NCBI RefSeq assembly: GCF_001014645.1
Contig: NZ_LASZ01000017.1
Span: 1-64,000 of the forward strand
Length of the DNA stretch: 64,000 nt
Source of the DNA: Luteimonas sp. FCS-9
GTDB taxonomy: Bacteria; Pseudomonadota; Gammaproteobacteria; Xanthomonadales; Xanthomonadaceae
Direction: 5' to 3'
The position numbers and the translations under genes were made by a program. Below are positions 36,700 through 47,375 of the stretch, piece by piece (position 1 is the first letter of the stretch; each line of letters opens with the position of its first letter). The notes beneath the pieces were generated by a model. The model worked only from the letters and a program-made list of their open reading frames with translations. It was not told the DNA's origin and did no database searches.

Positions 36700-38709
36700 A
36701 TGAACGACTCCAACGTGCATCCGGACATCGATCCGGCCGCACCCCAAGAACGCTGGCACTCGCGCATCCTCGGTCCCGTCTTCTTTCCGTCGGCACTGAT
36801 CGTACTGGCGCTGGTCGCGATGTCGTTCATCGCCCCGGAGGCGTCGGAGACCGTGTTCAGCCGCGCCAAGACCTGGGTCGCCGAGGACGCCGGCTGGTTC
36901 ACGATTCTCGCAGTCGCCGGCTTCCTCGTCTTCATCGTCGGCATCGCGGTCAGCCAGTTCGGCAAGCTGCGCCTCGGACCGGACCACAGCCGGCCCGACT
37001 ACAACTACGTGACCTGGTTCGCGATGCTGTTCGCGGCCGGCATGGGCATCGGGCTGATGTTCTTCGGCGTCGCCGAACCGATCATGCACTATGCCGATCC
37101 GCCTGTCGGCGACGCGCAGACGATTGCCGCCGCCCGCCAGGCGATGCGCATCACGTTCTTCCACTGGGGCGTACACGCGTGGGCGATCTACGCGGTGGTC
37201 GCGTTGTCGCTGGCGTACTTCGCGTACCGGCACGGCCTGCCGCTGCGTATCCGCTCGTCGCTGTATCCGATCATCGGCGAACGCATCCACGGCCCGATCG
37301 GGCACGCGGTCGACACGTTCGCGGTGCTGGGGACGATCTTCGGTCTCGCCACGTCGCTCGGCCTGGGGGTGATCCAGATCAACGCCGGCCTGAACTATCT
37401 GTTCGATGTGACCGTGAGCACGAGCGTGCAGGTGGTGCTGATCATCGTGATCACGCTGATCGCGACCGGCTCGGTGTTCAGCGGGCTCGATCGGGGGGTT
37501 CGCAGGTTGTCCGAGCTCAACATGATCCTGGCCGTCGCACTGCTCGCGTTCGTGCTGGTGGCCGGCCCGACGGTCTACCTGCTGCAGGCGTTCGTCCAGA
37601 ACACCGGCATGTACATCTCGAACGTGTTCGCGATGACGTTCAACCTCTATGCCTACGATCAGCGTCCGACCTGGCTGGGCGGCTGGACGCTGTTCTACTG
37701 GGGCTGGTGGATCGCCTGGTCGCCGTTCGTCGGCATGTTCATCGCACGGATCTCGCGCGGCCGCACGATCCGCGAGTTCGTCGTCGGCGTGCTGCTGGTG
37801 CCGCTCGGCTTCACGTTCCTGTGGATGACGATCTACGGCAACAGCGCGCTGTACCAGGTCATGGTCGAAGGCAGCCAGGGCCTGGTCGAGGCGGTCGCCG
37901 CCGACAGCTCGGTCGCGATCTTCCAGTTCCTCGAAGACTATCCGCTGTCGTCGATCACCTCGGCGGTCGCGACGCTGCTGGTGGTGATCTTCTTCGTGAC
38001 CTCGGCCGACTCGGGCGCGCTGGTGATCGACATGCTGTCGTCCAAGGGCGAGGAGGAATCCCCGGTGTGGCAGCGGATCTTCTGGGCCCTGCTCGTCGGT
38101 GCGATCGCGATCGCCCTGCTGATCGCGGGCGGCCTGTCGGCGTTGCAGGCCGGCACGATCGCGAGCGCACTGCCGTTCACCATCGTCATGATTCTGATGT
38201 GCTGGGGCATGGTGAAGGCGATGCGGGTGGAGGTCGTGAAGCGCACGAGCATCCGCGATGCGCGGATCGCGCCGGTCGCCACCGGCGGCGGTGACTGGAA
38301 GGCGCGCCTGCGTGCGCTGGCCCACCACCCGCTGCAGAAGGAAGTGCTCACGTTCCTGCAGGCGCAGGTCAAGCCGGCCTTCGATGACGTGGCCGCGGAA
38401 CTGCGCCGGCAGGGGCTGGAGGTCTCGGTGGAGGAAGGCGAGGACGGCCGCGTCTGGCTGCAGGTCGGCCATGGCGAGGAGATGGACTTCTACTACTCGG
38501 TGCGGCCGGTGTCATACGAGCCGCCGAGCTTCATGCTCGACGACCCGCGGCGTCGCCGGAAGGAGTCGGATCGCTACTACCGCGCCGAAGTGCACCTGCG
38601 CGAGGGCGGACAGGACTACGATGTGATGGGCTGGCGTCGCGACGAACTGATCCACGACGTGCTCGACCAGTACCAGCGCCACATCCACTTCCTCAACGTG
38701 GTGCGCTGA
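36700..38709 (+). CDS. betT: BCCT-family choline/betaine transporter
   Basis: The 669-residue inner-membrane carrier has twelve hydrophobic segments. Family motifs include YNYVTWFAMLFAAGMGIGLM, EPIMHY, and FYWGWWIAWSPFVGMFIARI with SRGRTIREFV. A hydrophilic C-terminal tail of about 160 residues follows the last helix, longer than in uptake-only carriers and typical of osmotically regulated BetT. Proton-coupled choline uptake is most probable, but substrate specificity cannot be read off. ATG 36700 begins MNDSNVHPDIDP. No betaine synthesis genes lie nearby. Confidence 0.92.
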   Translation: MNDSNVHPDIDPAAPQERWHSRILGPVFFPSALIVLALVAMSFIAPEASETVFSRAKTWVAEDAGWFTILAVAGFLVFIVGIAVSQFGKLRLGPDHSRPDYNYVTWFAMLFAAGMGIGLMFFGVAEPIMHYADPPVGDAQTIAAARQAMRITFFHWGVHAWAIYAVVALSLAYFAYRHGLPLRIRSSLYPIIGERIHGPIGHAVDTFAVLGTIFGLATSLGLGVIQINAGLNYLFDVTVSTSVQVVLIIVITLIATGSVFSGLDRGVRRLSELNMILAVALLAFVLVAGPTVYLLQAFVQNTGMYISNVFAMTFNLYAYDQRPTWLGGWTLFYWGWWIAWSPFVGMFIARISRGRTIREFVVGVLLVPLGFTFLWMTIYGNSALYQVMVEGSQGLVEAVAADSSVAIFQFLEDYPLSSITSAVATLLVVIFFVTSADSGALVIDMLSSKGEEESPVWQRIFWALLVGAIAIALLIAGGLSALQAGTIASALPFTIVMILMCWGMVKAMRVEVVKRTSIRDARIAPVATGGGDWKARLRALAHHPLQKEVLTFLQAQVKPAFDDVAAELRRQGLEVSVEEGEDGRVWLQVGHGEEMDFYYSVRPVSYEPPSFMLDDPRRRRKESDRYYRAEVHLREGGQDYDVMGWRRDELIHDVLDQYQRHIHFLNVVR

Positions 38710-38809
38710 CGGCGGGCGTGCGTCTGCCACCTCCGGTGAGCCGGAGGTGGCGGGGATGTGCCGCGGGTCGCGAGTTCACGCGACGACTCGGCCTTCCTTC
38801 AGCCCTCCT

Positions 38810-38877
38810 GTAGGAGCGCGCTCGCGCGCGATCGGGCTTCACCGGAAAGGCGCCATCGCGCGCGAGCGCGCTCCCAC
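38810..38877. repeat. REP inverted pair B
   Basis: GTAGGAGCGCGCTCGCGCGC and ATCGCGCGCGAGCGCGCTCC (then CAC instead of TAC) are separated by about 20 bases. It lies in the convergent betT/DUF3016 spacer. Confidence 0.85.
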
Positions 38878-38913
38878 GGACCCGCATCCACGAAAAGCGG
38901 ACCGGAACCCACG

Positions 38914-38941
38914 AAAAAAGGCCGCGCGGTGCGCGGCCTTT
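38914..38941 (-). terminator. Terminator of the DUF3016 gene
   Basis: On the minus strand, GGCCGCGCACCGCGCGGCC is followed by six T, 25 bases after the stop codon at 38966. Confidence 0.82.
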
Positions 38942-38965
38942 ACTCTTCGAAGATGGTGCAGATCC

Positions 38966-39535
38966 TCAGCGCTGCGTCATCGCCAGCGCCGGGCGCAGCT
39001 CGCGGCGCAGCCAGTCGTCGATCAGCTGCTTCTCGTAGCGCAGCGCGTCGCTGCTCATCGTGCTGCCGGCGCGCTGCAGGAAGCCCATGTCGCGCAGTTC
39101 GCGCGGACCCTCTGCGACCACCGCGCCCGATGCGTCGCGCAGTACGAAGTCCAGGTCGATCCGCGGCGGGTAATGGTCCTTGATGATCCGTACGCGGTCG
39201 AGCTGGGGACCGCGCCAGGGCTCGTACATGCCGGCGCGGCGGATGTCGCGGATCGTGACCTCCAGCGTGCTGCCGGCCGGGAGTTCGCGCTCGGCGCGCC
39301 GACGCACGTGTTCGGCGATCTGCACGACCCAGTTGCCGCGGCGGGCCTCCCAGCGGTTGCCGCTGTGGCGGATGTCGGAGAACGCGTCCGGATCGGTCCA
39401 CTGCACCGACACCGGGCTGTCGCCCGGCAGCGATCGCGGGATCTCCGGATCGGTGACGTCGCTGCGGGCCAGGACCGGCGAGGCGATCGCGGTCAGCGCG
39501 GCGGCCAGCAGCCAGGCGAGGGGGGTTCGGTTCAT
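38966..39535 (-). CDS. DUF3016 family periplasmic protein
   Basis: The 189-residue protein has a signal peptide (cleavage near VLARS, about 23-24) and a mature domain with VSVQWTDPDAFSDIRHSGNR, LEVTIRDIRRAGMYEPWRG and MSSDALRYEKQLIDDWLRRE, matching DUF3016 over its full length. It is periplasmic, with unknown function. It is a single gene with its own terminator, divergent from the L,D-transpeptidase-like gene. Confidence 0.9.
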   Translation of the reverse strand: MNRTPLAWLLAAALTAIASPVLARSDVTDPEIPRSLPGDSPVSVQWTDPDAFSDIRHSGNRWEARRGNWVVQIAEHVRRRAERELPAGSTLEVTIRDIRRAGMYEPWRGPQLDRVRIIKDHYPPRIDLDFVLRDASGAVVAEGPRELRDMGFLQRAGSTMSSDALRYEKQLIDDWLRRELRPALAMTQR

Positions 39536-39672
39536 TGCGGTGCTCCTGCCCGATGCGGAAGAGACTGGGAGCGAGGATGCGCCGGCCGCGCTGAACCCGC
39601 AATCAAAAGCCGGGCGGGCGCGCTCGCCCGTTCCATCCCGTTCAGAGCGCGTCCCGGCGGGCCGCGTAGGCT

Positions 39673-40326
39673 ATGCCGATGCGATCCGTGCTCGCCCTGC
39701 TGATCGGTCTGTGCGCCCTGTCGCCGTGCCTCGCCGACGACCGGCTCGACCGCCTCGCGGCGGCCGCGCCGGCACTCGACCGCGAGGTGCTGTCGCTCGC
39801 GTTGCAGGCGCGTGCGTGCGCGGCCCGTACGCGCGACGTGGGCCGCCGCCTGGCGGTGATCGACTATTCGCGGCCGTCGACCGAGGTTCGCCTGTGGGTG
39901 TTCGACGTCCCGCGGGCGCGGCTGCTGCATGCCGAGCACGTCGCCCATGGGCGCGGCAGCGGCGGCAACCGTCCGACCGTGTTCTCCGACGTGGAGGGCA
40001 GCTACCAGTCGAGCCTGGGCCTGTTCGCGATGGCCGAGACCTACACCGGCCAGAACGGTTACTCGCTGCGCATGGACGGGCTTGAGCCGGGCGTCAACGG
40101 CCGTGCGCGCGAGCGGCTGATCGTCATGCATGGCGCCGACTACGTGGACCCGGCGCAGGCCCGGCGCCAGGGGCGGCTGGGCCGCAGCTGGGGATGCCCG
40201 GCGGTGCGCACCGCCGTCGCGCGTGCGGTGATCGACGATCTCAAGGACGGGCAGCTGCTGTTCGCGTACGCGGACGATCCGGCATGGCGGCGGGACTCGT
40301 CGCTGCTGCGCTGCCCGGCTCGCTGA
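39673..40326 (+). CDS. Murein L,D-transpeptidase catalytic-domain family protein (YkuD_2)
   Basis: The 217-residue exported protein (signal peptide ends about ALSPCLA-D) has the YkuD_2 catalytic stretch VMHGADYVDP, then GRLGRSWGCPAV near the C-terminus, with the His and Cys of L,D-transpeptidases. It probably acts on peptidoglycan or lipoprotein crosslinks. ATG 39673 and 39679 are both possible. It starts a run of three cell-wall genes on the plus strand (with 40406 and 41423). Confidence 0.9.
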   Translation: MPMRSVLALLIGLCALSPCLADDRLDRLAAAAPALDREVLSLALQARACAARTRDVGRRLAVIDYSRPSTEVRLWVFDVPRARLLHAEHVAHGRGSGGNRPTVFSDVEGSYQSSLGLFAMAETYTGQNGYSLRMDGLEPGVNGRARERLIVMHGADYVDPAQARRQGRLGRSWGCPAVRTAVARAVIDDLKDGQLLFAYADDPAWRRDSSLLRCPAR

Positions 40327-40405
40327 ACGCGAGGCGGGCGGTTTCACGTGGCGGCCGCACGCCGCCCGGAACCATGCGGGCATTCCACGCCGAAGGACTG
40401 TCGCC

Positions 40406-41419
40406 ATGACGCCATCCCGGAACACGCGCGCACGCTGGCTGTGCGGCGGGCTCGCACTGCTGCTGGCCTGCACGCCGGCCATCGCCCAGGACCGCGCCCA
40501 ACCTGCCTCGGGCCAAGCGAACGCCGGGACGAACGCCGCGCTGACCGCCGAGTCCGTCAACGCGGCCGATGCCGGTGCCGGCGACGCCGCGATGCTGCGC
40601 GCCCAGGTCCTGCTCGACCGTGCGCATTTCTCCCCGGGCGAGATCGACGCGCGCGGCGGGACCAACACCCGGCGCGCGGTGCTCGCGTTCCAGCGCCATC
40701 GCGGGCTGGAGGCGAGCGGCGAGTTCGATGCGCGCACCTGGGACGCGTTGACCGGCGACGGCGCGCCCGCGCTGGTCGCGCACACGCTCACGGCGGACGA
40801 TGTCGCCGGACCGTTCGCGCGTGTGCCCGACGACATGATGGCGCAGGCCAAGCGCGACGCGCTGGGGTTCGAGTCCGTCGCCGAGGCGCTGGGCGAGCGC
40901 TTCCACGCCTCGCCCGCACTGCTGCGCCGGCCCAATCCCGGACGCAGTTTCCGCGCCGGCGCGCGCATCGTGGTGCCGAACGTCGCCGACGCCGGTGAAC
41001 TGGCCAAGCCCGAACGCGTGGTCGTCAGCAAGTCCGATTCGGTCGTGCGCCTGGTCGATGCCGCCGGTAAGGTCTACGCGCAGTTTCCGGCGTCGACCGG
41101 CACCGAGCGCGATCCCCTGCCGATCGGTGAATGGAAGATCGAGGGCGTCGCCGAAAATCCGACGTTCCACTACAACCCGGATCTGTTCTGGGACGCCGAC
41201 CCCGGGCATGCCAAGGCCACGCTGCCGCCCGGCCCGAACAACCCGGTCGGAACGGTCTGGATCGACCTGTCTAAGCCGCATTACGGCATCCACGGCACCC
41301 CGGAACCGGCCAACATCGGCAAGACCCAGTCGCATGGCTGCATCCGCATGACGAACTGGAGTGCGCGCCGCGTCGCCGGCGTCGTCGGCCCCGGCACCGT
41401 CGTGCTGCTCGAGGAATAG
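40406..41419 (+). CDS. L,D-transpeptidase with peptidoglycan-binding domain
   Basis: The 337-residue exported enzyme has a signal peptide (GGLALLLACTPAIAQ), a PG-binding-1 domain (LLDRAHFSPGEIDARGGTNT, then AVLAFQRHRGLEASGEFD), a LysM-like stretch (EALGERFHASPALLRRPNPG) and the YkuD domain ending HGTPEP...KTQSHGCIRMTNW with catalytic Cys and His. It forms 3-3 crosslinks in peptidoglycan or attaches lipoproteins. The M23 peptidase gene follows 3 bases after its stop. Confidence 0.93.
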   Translation: MTPSRNTRARWLCGGLALLLACTPAIAQDRAQPASGQANAGTNAALTAESVNAADAGAGDAAMLRAQVLLDRAHFSPGEIDARGGTNTRRAVLAFQRHRGLEASGEFDARTWDALTGDGAPALVAHTLTADDVAGPFARVPDDMMAQAKRDALGFESVAEALGERFHASPALLRRPNPGRSFRAGARIVVPNVADAGELAKPERVVVSKSDSVVRLVDAAGKVYAQFPASTGTERDPLPIGEWKIEGVAENPTFHYNPDLFWDADPGHAKATLPPGPNNPVGTVWIDLSKPHYGIHGTPEPANIGKTQSHGCIRMTNWSARRVAGVVGPGTVVLLEE

Positions 41420-41422
41420 GCC

Positions 41423-42151
41423 ATGACCCGCATCGGCCTGTGGGTCGCGCTCGCGGCGGTGCTGGTGTTGGCCAACGTGGCCGCGTTCGTGTGGCGCGGG
41501 GCCCCGCCACAGGGGGCTGCGGTGCCGGCGGCGGAGGTGCCGGTCGCGATGCCATCGCCTGCGACATCGCCGTCCGCCGCGACGCCCCCGTCGCTCGCCT
41601 CGTCCGTGCCGCCCGGGCGCGGAGCGGGCGCCGAACCGGTTCCAGGCGCCGCCGGGGCAGCGGCCCCCGCCGGGACGCCCACGCCCGTGTCCGCAGCGCC
41701 GTCCGCGGGCCCCGATGCGCCGCCCCCGTTGCTGTTGCCGGTGCAGGGCATCGCGCTCGCCGACGTGCGCGACACCTACGACGATGCGCGCGGAGAGGAA
41801 CGCCAGCACGAGGCGCTCGACATCATGGCGCCGGCCGGCACGCCGGTGCTGGCCGTGGCCGACGGCACCATCGAGAAGCTGTTCACCAGCGACCGCGGCG
41901 GCCTGACGATCTACCAGTTCGAACCCACCGGCACTTGGTCGTACTACTACGCCCATCTGCAGGCATATGCGCCCGGTATCGCCGAGGGCATGCACGTGCG
42001 GCGCGGGGACGTCATCGGCACCGTAGGCAGCACCGGCAACGCCGATCCCACAGCACCGCACCTGCATTTCGCGGTGTTCCGGCTGACGCCGGAACGGCAA
42101 TGGTGGACCGGCGAACCGGTCAATCCCTATCCGCTGCTGGCGCGGTCCTGA
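41423..42151 (+). CDS. M23-family metallopeptidase (LytM type)
   Basis: The 242-residue protein has an N-terminal anchor (4-25), a long Ala/Pro-rich linker (about 28-105), then a LytM/M23 domain: RQHEALDIMAPAGTPVLAVA (His and Asp ligands), YYYAHLQAY and APHLHFAVFRL (HxH). It is a candidate endopeptidase cutting peptide crosslinks, paired with the upstream L,D-transpeptidase in one operon with a 3-base gap. It could alternatively be an activator of an amidase (EnvC type), but catalytic ligands are present. Confidence 0.92.
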   Translation: MTRIGLWVALAAVLVLANVAAFVWRGAPPQGAAVPAAEVPVAMPSPATSPSAATPPSLASSVPPGRGAGAEPVPGAAGAAAPAGTPTPVSAAPSAGPDAPPPLLLPVQGIALADVRDTYDDARGEERQHEALDIMAPAGTPVLAVADGTIEKLFTSDRGGLTIYQFEPTGTWSYYYAHLQAYAPGIAEGMHVRRGDVIGTVGSTGNADPTAPHLHFAVFRLTPERQWWTGEPVNPYPLLARS

Positions 42152-42199
42152 GCGACTCCCGCTCGTGGCCCGCGCGGCTGCTGGCGAGGCTGGCACTGT

Positions 42200-42263
42200 G
42201 TAGGAGCGCGCTCGCGCGCGATGAGCGTTACCTCGGCGCTATCGCGCGCGAGCGCGCGCCTAC
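42200..42263. repeat. REP inverted pair C
   Basis: GTAGGAGCGCGCTCGCGCGC faces ATCGCGCGCGAGCGCGCGCC (then TAC) across about 18 bases. It lies between the convergent M23 peptidase and esterase genes. Confidence 0.85.
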
Positions 42264-42285
42264 GGGTCAAGGCTGTCGCACTCGC

Positions 42286-42972
42286 TTACGGGTCAAGCAA
42301 CGGACGCAGCGCCGGCCAGACGTGGTCGAGGATCTTCGCCTGCGCCTCGACGGTGGGATGCAGGTTGTCGTCCTGGAAATTGGCGCGGTCGGCGGCGACC
42401 GGCTCGAGCAGGAACGGCAGCAACGCGACGTCGAAGGTGTCGGCGAGCAGCCGGTAGTTGGCCTCGAAACCGCGCGTGTAATCGGGGCCGAGGTTCGGCG
42501 GCATGCGCATGCCTACCAGCAGCACGCGTGCGCCGACGTGCTGCGAGGCGCCGATCATCCGCGCCAGGTTGCGCCGCGCCTCGGCCAGCGGCAGGCCGCG
42601 CAGGCCGTCGTTGGCGCCCAGCGCGATGACGACCACCTGCGGACGTTCGCGCACGACCGCCTGCACGATCCGCGATGCGCCGCCGGCGCTGGTCTCGCCG
42701 GAGATGCTCGCGTTGACGACCCGCCAGTCGGGCGACTCGCGTTGCAGCCGCTGCGCGAGCAGGCCGACCCAGCCCTGCGCGGCGGCCATGCCGTAGCCCG
42801 CGGACAGTGAATCACCCATGACCAGGATCGTCTTCGCATCCGGATCGCCCGGCGCGGCCGGCGACGCGGCCTGGGCCTGTGCTAGAACGGGCAAGGCCAG
42901 CAGGCACGCCAGCATCCAGCGCGCGATCCACGCTTGCATCGGACGGCGCGCGGCCGCAGTTCCCTGTGTCAT
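42286..42972 (-). CDS. tesA: Arylesterase / acyl-CoA thioesterase I (SGNH hydrolase)
   Basis: The 228-residue exported hydrolase has a signal peptide (ARWMLACLLALPVLAQA), block I VMGDSLSAGYGM (Ser), block II IALGANDGL (the Gly/Asn positions) and block V DDNLHPT (Asp, His). It is TesA-like, acting in the periplasm on acyl esters or thioesters. It is divergent from ybbA with about 80 bases between, the same neighbourhood as in E. coli. Starts at 42972 or 42939 are both usable. Confidence 0.93.
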   Translation of the reverse strand: MTQGTAAARRPMQAWIARWMLACLLALPVLAQAQAASPAAPGDPDAKTILVMGDSLSAGYGMAAAQGWVGLLAQRLQRESPDWRVVNASISGETSAGGASRIVQAVVRERPQVVVIALGANDGLRGLPLAEARRNLARMIGASQHVGARVLLVGMRMPPNLGPDYTRGFEANYRLLADTFDVALLPFLLEPVAADRANFQDDNLHPTVEAQAKILDHVWPALRPLLDP

Positions 42973-43050
42973 CCCATCTCTCCGGTCGTGCCGCAGGCGC
43001 CGCGGATCCCGGCGCGCCCGCGGCGCTGTTCGAAACATCGAAGGATATCT

Positions 43051-43775
<725 letters not shown>

Positions 43776-43779
<4 letters not shown>

Positions 43780-46304
43780 GGATCGCGGGCCTCGCCTGGC
43801 GGCAGCTGCGCCGCGACTTCAAGGCCGGCGACATCCGCATCCTGTTCGCCGCCCTGGTGCTGGCGGTCGTCGCGGTGACGGCGGTGGGCTTCGTCACCGA
43901 TCGCGCCGAGCGTGCGCTGGCGATCGAGGCCAACCGGCTGCTCGGCGGCGACGCGGTGGTGCGCGGCGATGCGCCGATCGGCGGCGCGATCCACGCGGCC
44001 GCCGACGCGCCGGGCCTGCAGGCGGTGGAGACCGTCGAACTCGACAGCATGATCCGCGTCGGCGAGGGCGATGCGGCCACGCTGCGCCTGGGCGACGTGC
44101 GCGCGCTCGGCGACGGCTTCCCGCTGCGCGGCAGCTTCCGGATCGCCGGCGGCGACGGCATCGAGCGTGACGCCGGCGCAGTGCCCGCGCCCGGGACCGC
44201 GTGGATGAGCCGCGCAGGCGCCGACACGCTCGGCGCCACGGTCGGCGACACGGTGCACCTGGGCGAACGCAGCTTCCGCCTCGCCGCGCTGGTGCTGCAG
44301 GAGCCCGATGCCTCGATCGACTACTTCAACGTCGCGCCCAAGGTCTTCGTGCATCTGTCCGACCTCGAGGCTACCGGCCTGGTCCAGCCGGGCAGCCGCA
44401 TCCGCTACCGCCTCGTCGTCGCCGGCGAAGCGGACGCGGTCGACGGCTTCGCGCGCACCGCGCGTGCGCAACTGGGCCGCGGGCAGCGCGTGGAGACGAT
44501 CGGCGACGCGCGCCCCGAGGTGCGATCCTCGCTCGATCGCGCCGGCCGCTTCCTCGGCCTGGCCGCGCTGGTCTCGGTGATTCTGGCCGCGGTCGCCGTG
44601 GCGATGGCCGCGCGCCAGCATTCGGCGCGGCACCTGTCGTCGGTCGCGGTGATGCGCTGCATGGGCGCGCAGCAGCGCACGCTGGTCGGCATCCACGTCG
44701 GCGAACTGCTGCTGCTCGGGCTGCTCGCCTGCACGCTGGGGGTCGCGCTCGCGTTCGGCCTGCAGTGGGGCGTCGGCCGCTGGCTCGAATCGCTGCTCGG
44801 CCTGTCGATTCCCGCCGCCGGTGCGCTGCCGGCGCTGCAGGGCTATGGCGTCGGGCTGGTCGTGCTGATGGCCTTCGGCGCGCCGCCGGTGCTGGCGCTG
44901 CGGCGGGTGCCGGCGCTGCGCGTGCTGCGACGCGACCTGGGCGGCTTCGAGCCCAGTGCCTGGTTGGTTGGCGTCGCCGGCTTCGCGGGTCTGGCCGCGC
45001 TGCTGTGGTGGAAGGCCGGCTCGGCCGCGCTCGGCGCTGCGATGCTGGCCGGTATCGCCGCGACGTTCGCGGCGCTGGCGCTGCTCGCCTGGGGCCTGAT
45101 CGCGCTGGTGCGCGCGCTGCGCGCGAGGCTGCGCGGCAGCCTGCGCTACGGGCTGGCGAACGTCAGCCGACGCGCGGGCACCAGCGTCGCGCAGATCAGC
45201 GCGCTCGGCCTCGGGCTGATGGCGCTGCTGCTGCTGACCTTCGTGCGCACCGACCTGCTCGACCGCTGGCAGCTTGCGCTCGGCCAGGACGCGCCCAACC
45301 GCTTCATCGTCAACGTGCAGCCCGACCAGCTCGACGCGGTGCGCGGGTTCATCGCCGAGCAGGCGGTCGAGCCGCCGGTGCTGTTCCCGATGGTCCGCGC
45401 GCGCCTGATCGAGCGCAACGGCGCGCCGGTGCGTGGCGACGACTACCTGGGGCGCAGCGGCGACGAGGCGCAGGACCGCCAGGCCCAGCGCCGGGCCGAG
45501 CGCGAGTTCAACCTGTCGATGCAGGGCGAACTGCGCGACGACAACCGCGTCACCGCCGGCAGGTTCTGGGGCGGTGCCGTGCCGGCGTCGCCGGAACTCT
45601 CGGTCGAGGAGGGCTTCGCGAAGGACCTGGGCTGGCAGATCGGCGACCGCATCGCGTTCGACATCGCCGGTCAGCGCTTCGAGGCGCCGATCACCAGCCT
45701 GCGCAGCATCGAATGGGAGAGCTTCCGGCCGAACTTCTTCGTCGTCGCCTCGCCCGGCGCACTCGACGGCTACCCGGCCAGCCACATCACCGCGGTGCGG
45801 GTGCCGCCCGAGCGGCCGCGCTTCACCGCCGACCTCGTGCAGCGCTTCCCGAACCTGTCGGTCGTCGACATCGACGCGGTGCTGACCCAGGTGCGCAGCA
45901 CCGCCGACCAGGTCTCGACCGTGGTGCAGGTTGTGTTCTGGTTCTCGCTCGCGGCCGGTGTGCTGGTGCTGCTGGCAGCGGTCAGCGCCAGCCAGGACGA
46001 GCGCCTGCTCGAGGGCGGCGTGATGCGCGTGCTCGGCGGCCGGCGCGCGCAGCTGCGCCTGGCGCAGGCCTCGGAGTTCGCCGCGATCGGCCTGCTGTCG
46101 GGCGTGGTCGCCGCGCTTGCCGCGTCGGTGCTGGCCGGCGTCGTCGCGGTGCAGGTGTTCGACCTGCCGTGGCGGCCGAACTGGGCGCTGGCAGTGGTCG
46201 GCGGCGGTCTCGGCATCGGCGTGACCCTCGTTGCGGGCCTCTGGGCGACCCGCCGCGTGCTCGATGCGCCGCCGTCGGTGACACTGCGCGAACTGCAGGG
46301 GTGA
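43776..46304 (+). CDS. ybbP: FtsX-like permease, YbbP type
   Basis: The 842-residue membrane protein has one helix at the start (about 20-45), a large periplasmic domain and two FtsX-type groups of helices (about 260-480 and 705-835). Motifs include MAARQHSARHLSSVAVMRCM and VSASQDERLLEGGVMRVLG. It partners YbbA; the pair probably moves or extracts lipid-linked cargo at the inner membrane (family inference). ATG 43776 overlaps ybbA by ATGA. It is full length. Confidence 0.92.
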
Positions 46305-46362
46305 GCACGATACGATGCAAATGGCGCGTTGTCCGACGTCTTGCGCAAATGAGGCCTAACAG

Positions 46363-47333
46363 ATGACGCTGCGTCCGCAAGGCATGACCTGCGCGCTGGT
46401 CATGATGGCGTTTCTGGCTGGCATCGCATCATGTCCCGCTGCCGGTGCCTCGGGCCGGACCGTCGCGGTGACTTTCGACGACCTTCCGTTCGCTGCTGAA
46501 GGCGATGTGGCCAACGACCCGGAGGCCGCGCGCGAAGCCAATACTGCGATCCTGGCCGCGTTGCAGCGACGCGCAGTGCCGGCGATCGGATTCGTCACCG
46601 AGCGATCCGTTCAGCGGCTCAGTCCGGTGTCGGAGGAACTGCTTGCCGGCTGGAGCCGCTCACCGCACGAGTTGGGCAATCATGGGTTCTCTCATGCCGA
46701 CGTCAACACACTCGACCTCGACGGTGTGCGACGCGAGATCGAGCAGGGCGAAGCCACGATCGCTCGAATGGCTGCGGCCGCCGGTCGCGAGTTGCGTTTC
46801 TTCCGTTTCCCGATGAACCACGTTGGCGAGACCAACGCGAAGCGCGTGGCGATCGAGGCTTGCTGGCCGAACGCGGCTACACATTGGCGGCCTCGACGAT
46901 CGACACTTCCGACTATCTGTTTGATCGCGCCTACGGACGTTCGCTCGCGGCGGGGGACGGGGCGCTGCAGCGCCGGATTGAGGACGCGTACATCGCCCAT
47001 AGCCCTGCACAAATTGCCTACTACGCCGATCTGAATCGCCGTGTGGTGGGGCGAGACGTGCCCGCAATCATGTTGCTGCACGTCAACAGGCTCAACGCCG
47101 CGACGATGGATCGCTTGCTCGCTGTCTTCCAGGAGATGGAGTACCGCTTCGTCGCATTGGCCGAGGCGCAGGCCGATCCGGCGTATGCGACTCCGCCGGC
47201 GTTCTCCACCGCTTACGGCCCCATGTGGGGATATCGATGGGCGCGCGAGCGCGGCATCCGCGTCGACGGCAGGCAGGAGCCGGTGCCGCCGGCGTGGATC
47301 GGTCCCTATGCTGACAGCGGCGCGATGGACTGA
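46363..47333 (+). pseudogene. Polysaccharide deacetylase-like gene, single-base frameshift
   Basis: A signal peptide and NodB-like N-terminal half are read from ATG 46363: TVAVTFDDLPFA, then ELGNHGFSHADVN (metal-binding His pair) and FFRFPMNHVG. The same protein continues one frame back from about 46860 (LAERGYTLAASTIDTSDYLF...). The break is at the GAG-GC.TTG-CTG position: one base is missing after 46859, so the first frame runs on into unrelated residues up to 47034. The joined product would be about 320 residues, the usual length. It is either a pseudogene or a sequencing error. Its third positions seem less GC-rich than its neighbours, hinting at transfer. Confidence 0.78.
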
Positions 47334-47375
47334 TCGCCTGGTATCCAGCGGCTTGGCGGAGGGCGCTGGCGCACC

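Noticed and set aside
40341-40350. GTTTCACGTG, resembling the core of a parS site (TGTTTCACGTGAAACA)
   Set aside because: Only 10 of 16 bases match and the right half is wrong; it is 20 kb from parB. A single hit of this quality is expected by chance.
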